A stretch of DNA of 64,000 nucleotides from Xanthobacter oligotrophicus (GTDB lineage Bacteria > Pseudomonadota > Alphaproteobacteria > Rhizobiales > Xanthobacteraceae): contig NZ_VTTL01000011.1 of assembly GCF_008364685.1 (NCBI RefSeq), positions 124,001-188,000 of the forward strand. The letters are read 5' to 3'. Position numbers and translations under genes: made by a program. The notes beneath the pieces are model-generated. The model worked only from the letters and a program-made list of their open reading frames with translations, was not told the DNA's origin and ran no database searches. Shown piece after piece: positions 20,621 to 28,636 of the stretch (its first letter is position 1; every line of letters begins with the position of its first letter).

Positions 20621-20637
20621 AAGTGGTCTGACCAATT
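20621..20637. promoter_or_regulatory. LldR-type operator O2
   Basis: AAGTGGTC-T-GACCAATT, one mismatch from a perfect dyad and the same core as O1. Centre-to-centre distance to O1 is 87 bp, about eight helical turns, which would allow looping as known for E. coli LldR. It lies 50 bases before the FUSC start, so that gene may also be controlled. Confidence 0.65.
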
Positions 20638-20686
20638 TTGCTCCGGCTGGCGACGTTCGCAGGCGCATGGGAGTGACGATCGACAC

Positions 20687-22561
20687 ATGAGTGGCATGAT
20701 CGGGGACCGCGCCGGGCGGGACGCAAATGCCGATCCGGCGCAGCCGGGATGGGTGGCCACCCTGCGCCGGGCGGCGCGATGGATGGAACTGCGCTCCTTC
20801 GGCCTCACGCCGGAGCACTTCACCCTTGCCGAGGGGCTGCGCGCCGCGTTCGCGGTGGCAGTGCCCCTGGTGCTGGTGCTGGCAAGCGGGCGGTACCAAT
20901 ATGGCTGGGCGATCTTCGGCGCCTACTGGACCTGCCTGTGCGACACGCCGGGGCCGCACCGGCTGCGGCGCGCGCTGCTCGCCTTGTTCGTGATCCTCGG
21001 CACTCCTGTCGCCTTCATAGGGTCGTGGTTGGCCTCGTTCGGCATCGTGGCGGCGCTGGTCACCGCGCCGCTGATCGTGGTGCTCTCGGCCCTTTTGCCC
21101 GTGCGCCTCGCTTATGCCGGCCTGTTGTCGGCGCTTGTGGGCGGCGTCGGCGTGGTGGCGGTGGGCTTCCCCTATCCGGCGGGGCAGGCGGGGGACCTGG
21201 CGCTCTCCTTCATGGGCGGCAGCTTCTGGGCCTATCTGCTGGTCAATGTGCTGTGGCGCGTGGATGCCTGGCGCCCGGCGCGGCAGATGAGCGTTGCCGT
21301 ATTCACCCGGCTGACCGACATGCTGGCCGACATGGTCGCCACGCGAGACGCCCCTCACCGCGATGCGACGTGGCATCCCGGCCATTCCGAGCATCGCCGC
21401 GCGGTGCGCTTCGCATTGGAGCGGCTGCGCGCCCTCATCGCCCGTTATGAGCGTGAACCGGAGGCGGACCTGCGCCCCTTCCTGTTGCTGCAGGAGGCGG
21501 CGGAGCAATTGTTCAGCGCCGCCATTGCCCTGGAGCACGATTTCATCCTGCGCGAAGGGCCGGCGTGGGAACGCATGGCGGCGGCGGACGCCATGCTGGA
21601 GGCTGTGCTTGCTTGCCGCGCGGCGGTCGCGGAGGGTCCACGCGTGGGCGATATCCTCGCCTTGCAGACGGACGCGCTGCGGCAGGTCCGTGCCGCCATG
21701 CCGGAGGGACTCGCCGCCGGCTGCCTCCTCGCCACGCAGCAGGCGGTGGGGCTGGTGGCCGCCGCGCAATCCGGCGCAGCTGTCGCATCCGTCCTCCCAA
21801 CGGTGGCGGCGGATGGCCGCATTCGCTGGCAGGATGCGCTGAAGCAGGGCGTGCGGCAGGCCGCGGCCGTGGTGGTGGTGCTCTACGTCGCCATCGTGTT
21901 CCAGTTCGGCTACCCGTACTGGGCGACGCTGGCGGTGGTCATGGTCATGCAGGGTGCGGCGCGGGTTGCCTGGACGCGGGGGCTGGAGCGCATCTTCGGC
22001 AGCCTGCTGGGCGGCCTTGCGGCCCTGTGCCTGCTGCTCGTAAGCGACACGCCCGCAACGCTCGCCGGTGCCGCCGTGCTGCTGGCGGGGGTGTCCATCG
22101 CGCTGCGCAGCGTCAATTACGCGGTGTTCGTGGTGTTCCTCACCATGCTCTTCATCATCGTGACGGAGCTGGTGCAGCCGGGAGCGGGGATCGGCTCGGC
22201 CCGCATCCTCGACAATACGGTGGGGAGCCTGACGGCCGTGCTTGCCGTGCTGCTGCTGTGGCCGGATTTCGGGCCTCCGGTCACCCGCCTGATCGAGGAC
22301 GGGCTGAAGACCAACCGCGCCTATATCGACGCCGTCCGCGCCGGGCGCGACGAGGGGACCATCGCCGCCGCGCGCCGGGCGGCGGGCCTCGCCAGCATCG
22401 CCGCCGAAGTGGCGCTGCACGCCCTCGGCGGTCTGCTGCGCCGCTGGCAGCGCCTGTCCCATGCGGATGCGGCGGCCTTGCGCGAGCTGAGGATGCTCGC
22501 TGGCGAGGCGGCTGCCGCCTGGCACCGCCGCCTTGCCTTGGGCTCGCGTCATGACGCGTAG
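20687..22561 (+). CDS. FUSC family inner-membrane protein (aromatic acid exporter/YccS type)
   Basis: 624 residues with two blocks of about five to six transmembrane helices separated by a cytoplasmic helical region of some 180 residues (about 215-390), the duplicated layout of FUSC proteins such as YccS and AaeB. Characteristic segments are LRAAFAVAVPLVLVLASGRYQYGWAIFGAYW in the first half and the related LKQGVRQAAAVVVVLYVAIVFQFGYPYWATLAVVMVMQ in the second. Likely an efflux component for organic acids. It is divergent from lldRD and shares the operator region. Its last 13 bases overlap the convergent NuoF-like gene. Confidence 0.88.
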   Translation: MSGMIGDRAGRDANADPAQPGWVATLRRAARWMELRSFGLTPEHFTLAEGLRAAFAVAVPLVLVLASGRYQYGWAIFGAYWTCLCDTPGPHRLRRALLALFVILGTPVAFIGSWLASFGIVAALVTAPLIVVLSALLPVRLAYAGLLSALVGGVGVVAVGFPYPAGQAGDLALSFMGGSFWAYLLVNVLWRVDAWRPARQMSVAVFTRLTDMLADMVATRDAPHRDATWHPGHSEHRRAVRFALERLRALIARYEREPEADLRPFLLLQEAAEQLFSAAIALEHDFILREGPAWERMAAADAMLEAVLACRAAVAEGPRVGDILALQTDALRQVRAAMPEGLAAGCLLATQQAVGLVAAAQSGAAVASVLPTVAADGRIRWQDALKQGVRQAAAVVVVLYVAIVFQFGYPYWATLAVVMVMQGAARVAWTRGLERIFGSLLGGLAALCLLLVSDTPATLAGAAVLLAGVSIALRSVNYAVFVVFLTMLFIIVTELVQPGAGIGSARILDNTVGSLTAVLAVLLLWPDFGPPVTRLIEDGLKTNRAYIDAVRAGRDEGTIAAARRAAGLASIAAEVALHALGGLLRRWQRLSHADAAALRELRMLAGEAAAAWHRRLALGSRHDA

Positions 22562-23829
22562 CGCGGCTGGGAGTGGTATTTGGGCTCGTATTCGTCCGGG
22601 AAGGTGTGGAGCGAGCTTTCCACCACCGTCACTGCCCCGTCGATGAGCGCGCAGCGCCCGCTGCCCGGTAGGATGCGGCACAGATGGTCCAGCGCCTGAC
22701 GGTCGGCCGCGACGCCCCGGCCGGTGGCGATGCGGTCCAAAAGACGGGCCATCTGGAAGGTGCCGCACTTGCACGACGGGCATTGCCCGCACGAGCCGTT
22801 GGCGAAGAAGGCGACATATTCCGCCACCTTGCGCACGATGCTGGTGCCTTCCGAGATGACGATCATGGCCCCGGTGCCGAGCCGCGACTTGCGGGTCTTC
22901 ACGCTGTCGAAATCGAGCGCCACGTCGAGGTCGCGGGCGGTGAGCAGGGTGTTGGACGGTCCGCCGGTGAACACCGCCTTGAAGGCGCGGCCATCCAGCA
23001 TGCCGCCGCCATGGACGAAGACCAGCTCTTCAAGGCTCGTGCCCATGGGCAGCTCGTAGAGGCCGGGATTGAGCACGTCGCCCGACAGCGAAAACAGCTT
23101 GGTGCCCGCCGCCGCCCCGATGCCGAGCGCGCGGTACCACGCGGCCCCGTTCTTCAGGATGTGCGGCACGTTGGCGAGGGTCTCGGTGTTGTTGATCAGC
23201 GTCGGATGGCCGTCCACCCCGCTCTCGAACGGAAACGGCGGCTTGCGGCGCGGGAAGGGGAAGCCGCCGTCGAGCCAGGACACGATGGCCGTCTCCTCGC
23301 CGCCGATATAGCGGCCGGAGCTGGGCGCGACCGTGAGCGTCACCGGCCGGCCCACCGCCTGCGACACCCCGGCGAGGAGGTCGCTGGCGGCCCATTCGTC
23401 CACTGCCGAGCGCATCTGGTCGATGCCCTCGGCCTGGTGGGGATTGACGTAGAACACCACGCGGTTTGCCTTCACCGCGATGGCGGCGATGAGCGCGCCC
23501 TCGATCACCTGGTGGGGGGTCCAGCGCAGCAGATAGCGGTCCTTGAAGGTGCCGGGCTCGTCCTCGTTGCCGTTGCAGACCACGACTTTCTCGTCGCCGG
23601 GCGAGGCCGCGGCGGCGGTCCACTTGCGCCAGGTGGGAAAGCCGGCCCCGCCCATGCCGCGCAGGTCGGCCTCCTTCAGCGTGTCGATGATGGCGTCGGG
23701 CCGCGCGATGGCGGCGGCAAGGCCTGCGCCACCGCCGGCGCGGCGCCAAAGCGGCAGGTTGGCACCCAGCTTCAAGGCCGGGTCGAGCAGGACCGTGTTG
23801 GCTTTGGTGAGGGGTTCGGGGCTTGTCAT
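22549..23829 (-). CDS. NuoF-like NADH-binding flavoprotein subunit
   Basis: 426 residues resembling the 51-kDa NADH-oxidising subunit of complex I and of NAD-linked formate dehydrogenases and hydrogenases. Visible are the NADH/FMN glycine motif LRGMGGAGFPTWRKW, CNGNEDEPGTFKDRYLL, SGRYIGGEETAIVSWLDGG and the [4Fe-4S] ligands SCGQCPSCKCGTF plus a fourth cysteine in LDHLCRIL. There is no NuoE-like or thioredoxin-like N-terminal domain. It is the last gene of a three-gene unit after an FrdA-like flavoprotein and an iron-sulfur protein, which suggests it feeds NADH electrons to them. It overlaps the convergent FUSC gene by 13 bases. Confidence 0.85.
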   Translation of the reverse strand: MTSPEPLTKANTVLLDPALKLGANLPLWRRAGGGAGLAAAIARPDAIIDTLKEADLRGMGGAGFPTWRKWTAAAASPGDEKVVVCNGNEDEPGTFKDRYLLRWTPHQVIEGALIAAIAVKANRVVFYVNPHQAEGIDQMRSAVDEWAASDLLAGVSQAVGRPVTLTVAPSSGRYIGGEETAIVSWLDGGFPFPRRKPPFPFESGVDGHPTLINNTETLANVPHILKNGAAWYRALGIGAAAGTKLFSLSGDVLNPGLYELPMGTSLEELVFVHGGGMLDGRAFKAVFTGGPSNTLLTARDLDVALDFDSVKTRKSRLGTGAMIVISEGTSIVRKVAEYVAFFANGSCGQCPSCKCGTFQMARLLDRIATGRGVAADRQALDHLCRILPGSGRCALIDGAVTVVESSLHTFPDEYEPKYHSQPRYAS

Positions 23830-23834
23830 GGGGG

Positions 23835-25469
23835 TCAGCCCTTGTTGGTGCCGGCCATGTGGCCGCGCAGGTCGAAATTTCCGTAGGTGGGATAGAGGAT
23901 CGGCGAGCGCGGGCCGTCGATCATGCCGGCGTGGCTGAGCTCACGCTGCCAGCGCTGCACATGGTCGAGGCCGAAGCGGCCGGGCAGGACGCCGCCCGCA
24001 TGGTCCGCCGCCGCCGTGCCGGCCCGCCGGCCGAACACGAAGATGTCCAGCAGGGCATTGCCCATCAGCCGGTTGCGGCCGTGGATGCCGCCCGTCACCT
24101 CGCCGGCGCAGTAGAGGCCGGGCACGCTGGATGCGCCGTCGCGGTCGATGGCCACGCCGCCGTTCTGATAGTGCAGGGTGGGATAGATCATCAGCGGCTC
24201 GCGGGCCGAATCGACCCCGGCGCGATGGGCCAGATGCGCCAGCGAGACCAGCTGCTTTTTCAGCAGGTCGGGCTGGGTGGCCAGCAGCGCCGGGGTGTCG
24301 AGGAATACGCCGAGCCCACCGTCGCGCGACACCCCGCGCCCCTCGGCGCATTCACACAGGATGGCGGCCGTCACCACGTCGCGCGGGGCCAACTCATCGA
24401 TGAAGCGCTCGCCGAGCCCGTTCAGCAGCTTGGCGCCCACCGAGCGCACAGCCTCCGAGATCAGCCCGCCGGCCAGATGCGGCGGCCAGGCGATGCCGGT
24501 GGGGTGATACTGGAAGGAATCCACGTCGCGCAGCCGCGCGCCCATGCGATAGGCGAGGGCGAGGCCGTCCGCCGTGGCGCCGTAATGGTTCGAGGTGGCA
24601 AATCCGGTGAGGTGCAGCCGCCCGGCGCCGCCGGTGGCCAGCACCACGGCGCCGGCGCGCACCACGCGGAAGGTGCGGTGCTCCAGATCATAGAGCACGG
24701 CACCCGCGCAGCGGCCGCGCTCGTCGGAGAGGAGTTCCACCACGGGCGAGCGATTGAGCACGGTGACGCCGCGATCCAGCTCCACCGCCTCGCGCAGCAC
24801 CCGCATCATTTCAAGGCCGGTGAAGTCATGGTGGCTGAGGATGCGCGCCGCCGTGGTGCCGCCGGCCCGCTTGCGCATCAGCCGCGCGGCGGGGGCGGGG
24901 CCGTCCGCCAGATCGAAGCCAACGCCGAGGCCGATGAGCCAGCGGATCACGTCCGGCGCGTCGCTCACCAACTGGGCCACCAACGGGGGAAAGCCGGCGC
25001 CGTGGCCGCCCTTCATGGTGTCGTCGAAGTGGCGGCGGAGGCTGTCGTCCTCGCCGATGGCGGCCTGGATGCCGCCTTCGGCCATCACCGTGTTGCTGTC
25101 GCCGATGCGCAGCTTGGCGGCGAGGATGACCTCGGTGCCGGCCGCGCGTGCCGCCAGCGTCGCGGCAGTGCCTGCGCCGCCGCCGCCGATCACCAGCACG
25201 TCGGTGGCGATGGGATCGACCGCCACCAGGTCCACGTCGCCGATGAGCGCATTGCCCTCGATGATGCGGGCGAGGGCCGGATGGCACGGCTCGCCGCGAT
25301 TGGCGCCCACCCGCAGCGGCACGCGGGCGTCCGCGCCGTGGTCCGGGTGGTAGGCTTCAAGCAGCTGTTCGCGCGAGAGGGCCTGCGGGCGCATCACCGG
25401 CTCGGCGTCGGGGGTGAGGCGGGCGAGGGCGTCGGCATAGGGGATGGCAAAAGTCGCTGAGTGGGTCAT
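23835..25469 (-). CDS. succinate dehydrogenase/fumarate reductase-type flavoprotein
   Basis: 544 residues of the FrdA/SdhA family. An extra N-terminal stretch of about 85 residues precedes the FAD-binding VLVIGGGGAGTAATLAAR. Active-site motifs are retained: SFQYHPTGIA, ERFIDELAPRDVVTAAI with the catalytic arginine, LHYQNGGVAID and GRNRLMGNALLDIFVFGRRAG. The residue that carries covalent FAD in membrane SdhA/FrdA (histidine in S-H-T) is Asn126 here (DSNTVMAEGGI), so FAD should be non-covalent, as in soluble fumarate reductases and L-aspartate oxidase. There is no membrane anchor gene in the cluster. With the NuoF-like and Fe-S genes it would form a soluble NADH:fumarate reductase or a related enzyme; that substrate is inference. 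Confidence 0.85.
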   Translation of the reverse strand: MTHSATFAIPYADALARLTPDAEPVMRPQALSREQLLEAYHPDHGADARVPLRVGANRGEPCHPALARIIEGNALIGDVDLVAVDPIATDVLVIGGGGAGTAATLAARAAGTEVILAAKLRIGDSNTVMAEGGIQAAIGEDDSLRRHFDDTMKGGHGAGFPPLVAQLVSDAPDVIRWLIGLGVGFDLADGPAPAARLMRKRAGGTTAARILSHHDFTGLEMMRVLREAVELDRGVTVLNRSPVVELLSDERGRCAGAVLYDLEHRTFRVVRAGAVVLATGGAGRLHLTGFATSNHYGATADGLALAYRMGARLRDVDSFQYHPTGIAWPPHLAGGLISEAVRSVGAKLLNGLGERFIDELAPRDVVTAAILCECAEGRGVSRDGGLGVFLDTPALLATQPDLLKKQLVSLAHLAHRAGVDSAREPLMIYPTLHYQNGGVAIDRDGASSVPGLYCAGEVTGGIHGRNRLMGNALLDIFVFGRRAGTAAADHAGGVLPGRFGLDHVQRWQRELSHAGMIDGPRSPILYPTYGNFDLRGHMAGTNKG

Positions 25470-25473
25470 GGCA

Positions 25474-26136
25474 TCACCTCCGCGCCGGGTCGGAGGCGGG
25501 TTCGACCTCGGTCCCGGTCAGATCAAGGCAGGCCTCGCCCAGCTCCAGTTCGTTGAGGCGGCGGATGAGGTCGGAGGGGCGCAGGGTCAGCGCGTTCAGG
25601 GCGCGGCGGACCATGAGGCCGAGATGGTTGGGCCAGATGCGCTCGGGGCAGGCGAGGGTGCACAGGTTGCACATGACGCACTGGTCGAACACCTGCGCCA
25701 CGCCGGCGAAATCGCCCGCCACCGCCAGCTCGACCCCGCGCTGCACCTCAAGCCCCTTCGGGCAGGCCCGGTCGCAGCCGCTGCAATGGCGGCAATGGGC
25801 GGCCTCGGGAAAGATGTCGGCGACCGCGTCCGACAGGCGCCAGCTGTCGGTGATGGCGGCGATGTCATAGACGTGCGGCTTGTCCGGCGTGAAATAGTCG
25901 ATGAAGCTCACCTGCATGCCGTCTTCCGCCGGGGTTTCGCAGGCCAGCACTGTGGACACCTGCCGCTCCCCGGCCCGGCGGACCATGCAGCGGCAGGCCC
26001 CGCAGACGCCTTGGCCGAGACAGCCCACATTGGCGGTGAGCGGCGTGCCATCGGCGGTGGTGGCCTGGAGGATGGAGACCGGCGCCTCCACCTCCAGCTC
26101 GCGCCCGTCGATGCTCAAGCGAATGCGATCACCCAT
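25474..26136 (-). CDS. ferredoxin/SdhB-like iron-sulfur subunit
   Basis: 220 residues. The N-terminal half is a plant-type [2Fe-2S] ferredoxin domain (GCLGQGVCGACRCMV with a distant VLACETP cysteine). The C-terminal half has two complete C-x2-C-x2-C-x3-CP motifs (CRHCSGCDRACPKG and CVMCNLCTLACPE), giving two [4Fe-4S] clusters as in HdrC/SdhB-type proteins. It would wire the NuoF-like subunit to the flavoprotein. It is the first gene of the operon (5-base gap to the flavoprotein), and a sigma-54-type promoter lies 73 bases upstream. Confidence 0.87.
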   Translation of the reverse strand: MGDRIRLSIDGRELEVEAPVSILQATTADGTPLTANVGCLGQGVCGACRCMVRRAGERQVSTVLACETPAEDGMQVSFIDYFTPDKPHVYDIAAITDSWRLSDAVADIFPEAAHCRHCSGCDRACPKGLEVQRGVELAVAGDFAGVAQVFDQCVMCNLCTLACPERIWPNHLGLMVRRALNALTLRPSDLIRRLNELELGEACLDLTGTEVEPASDPARR

Positions 26137-26208
26137 CGGAACCTGCTCCTGTCTCGCTCTTGTTGGGGGCAGGCGCGCGGTTGCCTCTCCCCGGTGGCCC
26201 TTGGCACT

Positions 26209-26223
26209 ACAAGGGCCGTGCCA
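26209..26223 (-). promoter_or_regulatory. sigma-54 promoter of the flavoprotein operon
   Basis: Reading leftward the sequence is CTGGCACGGCCCTTGTA. It matches the -24/-12 consensus TGGCACG-N4-TTGC except for the final C (TTGT), with exactly 10 bases between the GG and GT doublets. The start codon at 26136 is 73 bases downstream, leaving a normal leader. Confidence 0.65.
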
Positions 26224-26331
26224 GCCGGGGTGGGCTGAACCAACAGACTGAAATCACACCGACTTCAAAGGGCTGCCACAGGTGTCGGCTGCCAATTTCG
26301 TTCGCTCGACCGACGATCCAAGGGTGGCGTC

Positions 26332-26347
26332 ATTCGGAAAGGCGAAC
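26332..26347. promoter_or_regulatory. activator dyad U1 (ATTCGG-N4-GCGAAC)
   Basis: Matches GTTCGG-N4-CCGAAC at 10 of 12 positions. It lies about 117 bases upstream of the leftward sigma-54 promoter and about 180 bases upstream of the rightward one, so it could serve the flavoprotein operon. Confidence 0.5.
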
Positions 26348-26405
26348 ACGGCGCCACCGGAACGCGCCGCGGGGGGCTCCGAGGATAGCGGGTGGCGTCG
26401 TGGAG

Positions 26406-26421
26406 GGTCGGAAATCCGGAT
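26406..26421. promoter_or_regulatory. activator dyad U2 (GGTCGG-N4-CCGGAT)
   Basis: Matches GTTCGG-N4-CCGAAC at 9 of 12 positions. Its centre is 31 bp, three helical turns, from U3, the tandem arrangement seen for NtrC/DctD-type activator sites. Confidence 0.5.
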
Positions 26422-26436
26422 TTGCGGTCTCTCCAG

Positions 26437-26452
26437 GTTCGGGTTTCCGAAC
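26437..26452. promoter_or_regulatory. activator dyad U3 (GTTCGG-N4-CCGAAC)
   Basis: Perfect 6+6 dyad centred 75 bases upstream of the -24 element of the rightward sigma-54 promoter. The same perfect dyad occurs before the malic enzyme gene at 30181-30196. A further partial copy (GTTCGG-N4-CCGGCC) lies at 26542-26557 near the expected transcription start. Confidence 0.65.
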
Positions 26453-26517
26453 GTTGGAGGCGCCATGAAATTTGGATCACATCATATAAATCAATAGGTT
26501 AATTGCCGACACCCCCA

Positions 26518-26533
26518 TGGCATGGCGCTTGCG
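26518..26533 (+). promoter_or_regulatory. sigma-54 promoter of the two-component system
   Basis: TGGCATGGCGCTTGCG, with the -24 GG at 26519-26520 and the -12 GC at 26531-26532, ten bases apart. It fits the consensus TGGCAYG-N4-TTGC and lies inside the longest open frame of the kinase gene, which argues that translation starts further downstream. Confidence 0.7.
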
Positions 26534-26638
26534 AAGCAGGTGTTCGGAAATCCGGCCGAACTGATCCAGATCATGGTGCGCCGCACTCGCCGGCCTAAAA
26601 CTTTCGTCGCAAACGGGAAGGACGGCTCAGCCGTGTCC

Positions 26639-28636
26639 ATGGCAACAGCAACCATCGAGAAGACGATCGGCGCCGAGAGCGGTATCCGCACCATTCCCTG
26701 CCGCTATGCCGGGCGGTGTGGCGGTGCGTGCCGGGAATCGCGCGGGGATGTGCTGGACCCCGCCATCTTCGCCGAACTCGATTGCGTGGCATACCATCGC
26801 CGGCGCGGATTTCTCGTGTTTCTGCTGGTGGCCTTCGCTGCCGCGGCCCTGGGCTTCTGGCTCGCCTTCGCCTTCGACCAGCGGCAGGGTCTCGGCGAGC
26901 TGAAGACGTTCGGCGACGAGCAATTGCACCGCTGGAGCACGCGGCTGGAGCGGGAGATCGACAAGTTCGGCATCCTGCCGCTCACGGTGGCCATGGACCG
27001 GGATGTCACCTCCTTCCTCACCGCGCCCGACCAAAGCGAAAAGCGGGACGCCTTGAGTGCCTATCTCGCCCGCCTGAATGCGGCCGCAGGTACTCAGCAG
27101 GTCTTCGTCATCGACACCAAGGGAGAGGTGGTTGCATCGAGCAACTGGCAGGATGCCAAGAGCTTCGTCGGCCGCAACATCTCCTACCGCCCCTATTTCC
27201 GGGATGCTCAGACGGGAAAGCTGACCGGTTATTACGCCATCGGCACCACCGGAAACGCTCCCGGATACTATCTGGCGACGGCGGTCGAGGAGAACGGGCG
27301 TCGCATCGGCGTGGTGGCGGTGAAGATCGATCTCGAACAGCTTGAGTTCGACTGGCTGAACGGCACCGACGAGCCCATCCTGATGACGGATGCCAATGAC
27401 ATCGTCGTCCTGTCCTCCCGCGAGGACTGGAAGTATCGTAGCCTCGGCCCCCTCGATCCCAAGAAGATCGAGCAGATGAACGAGACCCAGCAATACAACC
27501 GCCACATCGTGGAACCGCTGGTCTGGCAGGTCTCGAGCAAAGAGGGCGACGGCCGCGCTTTCATTGTCGCCGGTGACCGGGGCGGCACGCGCACCTATCT
27601 CGCCGACAGCCGCTACGTGCCGAGCGTCGCCATGACCCTGACCGTGCTTTCCGACACCACGGGCGTGACCGTCCGGGCCGCCGAACGGGCGACGGTGGCT
27701 GCCGTTCTCATCCTGCTCGCGGCGCTGTCTGTGCGCATCGTCAACCAGCGCCGGCTCGCCACCCGGGAGCGGCTCTTGGCCCGCGATGCGCTGCAGGAGG
27801 CCTACAATTATCTGGAACGACAGTTCGAGGAGCGCAATCGGCAGCTTCGTTCCGCCAATGAAGAATTACGCCATGAAGTGGTCGAACGCATCAAGGCGGC
27901 GCGCCGGCTCCAGTCGTTCCAGGACGAAATGATCCGCACCGAGAATCTGGCGGTGATCGGCCAGCTTTCGGCGGGCCTTGCCCATGAGATCAACCAGCCC
28001 CTCGCGGCGCTGTCCACCCTGTCGGAAAACGCGGTGCGGTTCCTGGAGCTGAATGACACCAGCACGGTGCGCCACAATCTGGAGCGCATCTGCGACCTGG
28101 TGCGACGCATGGGCGTGCTCACCGGGCAGCTGCGCTCGTTTGCCCGGCGGACCGATGGCGAACTGGGGCCGGTGGATCTTCATCATTCCATCGAAAGTGC
28201 GGTGGCGCTGCTGGGCCACCGCATCAAAAAGGAGAAAGTGGATCTCGTGATCCACAAGCCGGAGCGCCCGATCAAGGCGATGGGCGACACCGTGCGCCTG
28301 GAGCAGGTGCTGGTGAACCTCATCAGCAATGCCATGGACGCGCTCCACGGCAATGGCGAGCCGCGGATCGAGATCGCCGCCGGCGTTGAGGGCGAGTGGG
28401 CGGTGATCGACGTGGTGGACAACGGGCATGGCCTCAGCCGCATCGTGATGGAGAAGCTGTTCGAGCCGTTCTTCACCACCAAGAAGACCAGCGGGCTGGG
28501 GCTGGGCCTCGCCATTTCCCAGGACATCGTCCGCCGCTTCGGCGGCGATCTCACCGCCGCCAATACCGACGCGGGCGGCGCCCGTTTCCGCGTCAGCCTG
28601 CGCCCCGTCGCCGCTTCGGAGAAAGAACATGGTTGA
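26639..28636 (+). CDS. DctB-like sensor histidine kinase
   Basis: About 665 residues from the ATG at 26639 (MATATIEKTIG); an ATG at 26573 is an alternative, while the most upstream ATG at 26522 lies within the promoter. A first membrane helix (FLVFLLVAFAAAALGFWLAFAF, about residues 57-78) and a second (about 345-365) bracket a periplasmic double-PAS/Cache sensor domain containing YRPYFRDA and GYYAIGT, as in the C4-dicarboxylate sensor DctB. A coiled-coil linker precedes the H-box GLAHEINQPLAALSTL (His near residue 449) and an ATPase domain (NLISNAMDAL, GHGLSRIVMEKLFEPFFTTKKTSGLGLGLAIS). It overlaps the regulator gene by 8 bases. The ligand is inferred to be a C4-dicarboxylate. Confidence 0.88.
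   Translation: MATATIEKTIGAESGIRTIPCRYAGRCGGACRESRGDVLDPAIFAELDCVAYHRRRGFLVFLLVAFAAAALGFWLAFAFDQRQGLGELKTFGDEQLHRWSTRLEREIDKFGILPLTVAMDRDVTSFLTAPDQSEKRDALSAYLARLNAAAGTQQVFVIDTKGEVVASSNWQDAKSFVGRNISYRPYFRDAQTGKLTGYYAIGTTGNAPGYYLATAVEENGRRIGVVAVKIDLEQLEFDWLNGTDEPILMTDANDIVVLSSREDWKYRSLGPLDPKKIEQMNETQQYNRHIVEPLVWQVSSKEGDGRAFIVAGDRGGTRTYLADSRYVPSVAMTLTVLSDTTGVTVRAAERATVAAVLILLAALSVRIVNQRRLATRERLLARDALQEAYNYLERQFEERNRQLRSANEELRHEVVERIKAARRLQSFQDEMIRTENLAVIGQLSAGLAHEINQPLAALSTLSENAVRFLELNDTSTVRHNLERICDLVRRMGVLTGQLRSFARRTDGELGPVDLHHSIESAVALLGHRIKKEKVDLVIHKPERPIKAMGDTVRLEQVLVNLISNAMDALHGNGEPRIEIAAGVEGEWAVIDVVDNGHGLSRIVMEKLFEPFFTTKKTSGLGLGLAISQDIVRRFGGDLTAANTDAGGARFRVSLRPVAASEKEHG

Noticed and set aside
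19712-22792. 1026-codon minus-strand frame suggesting a very large regulator
   Set aside because: Only the last 252 codons encode the GntR protein; the remainder is antisense to the FUSC gene, and a strong ribosome site plus GTG sits exactly at the conserved start.
26160-26330. Possible NifA-type upstream activator (TGT-N10-ACA) near the flavoprotein operon
   Set aside because: No convincing TGT-N10-ACA dyad found; the GTTCGG-N4-CCGAAC dyads explain the region better.
26522-26638. Kinase gene starting at the first ATG (26522)
   Set aside because: That ATG lies inside a well-matched sigma-54 promoter, so the transcript would begin after it; a downstream start is required.
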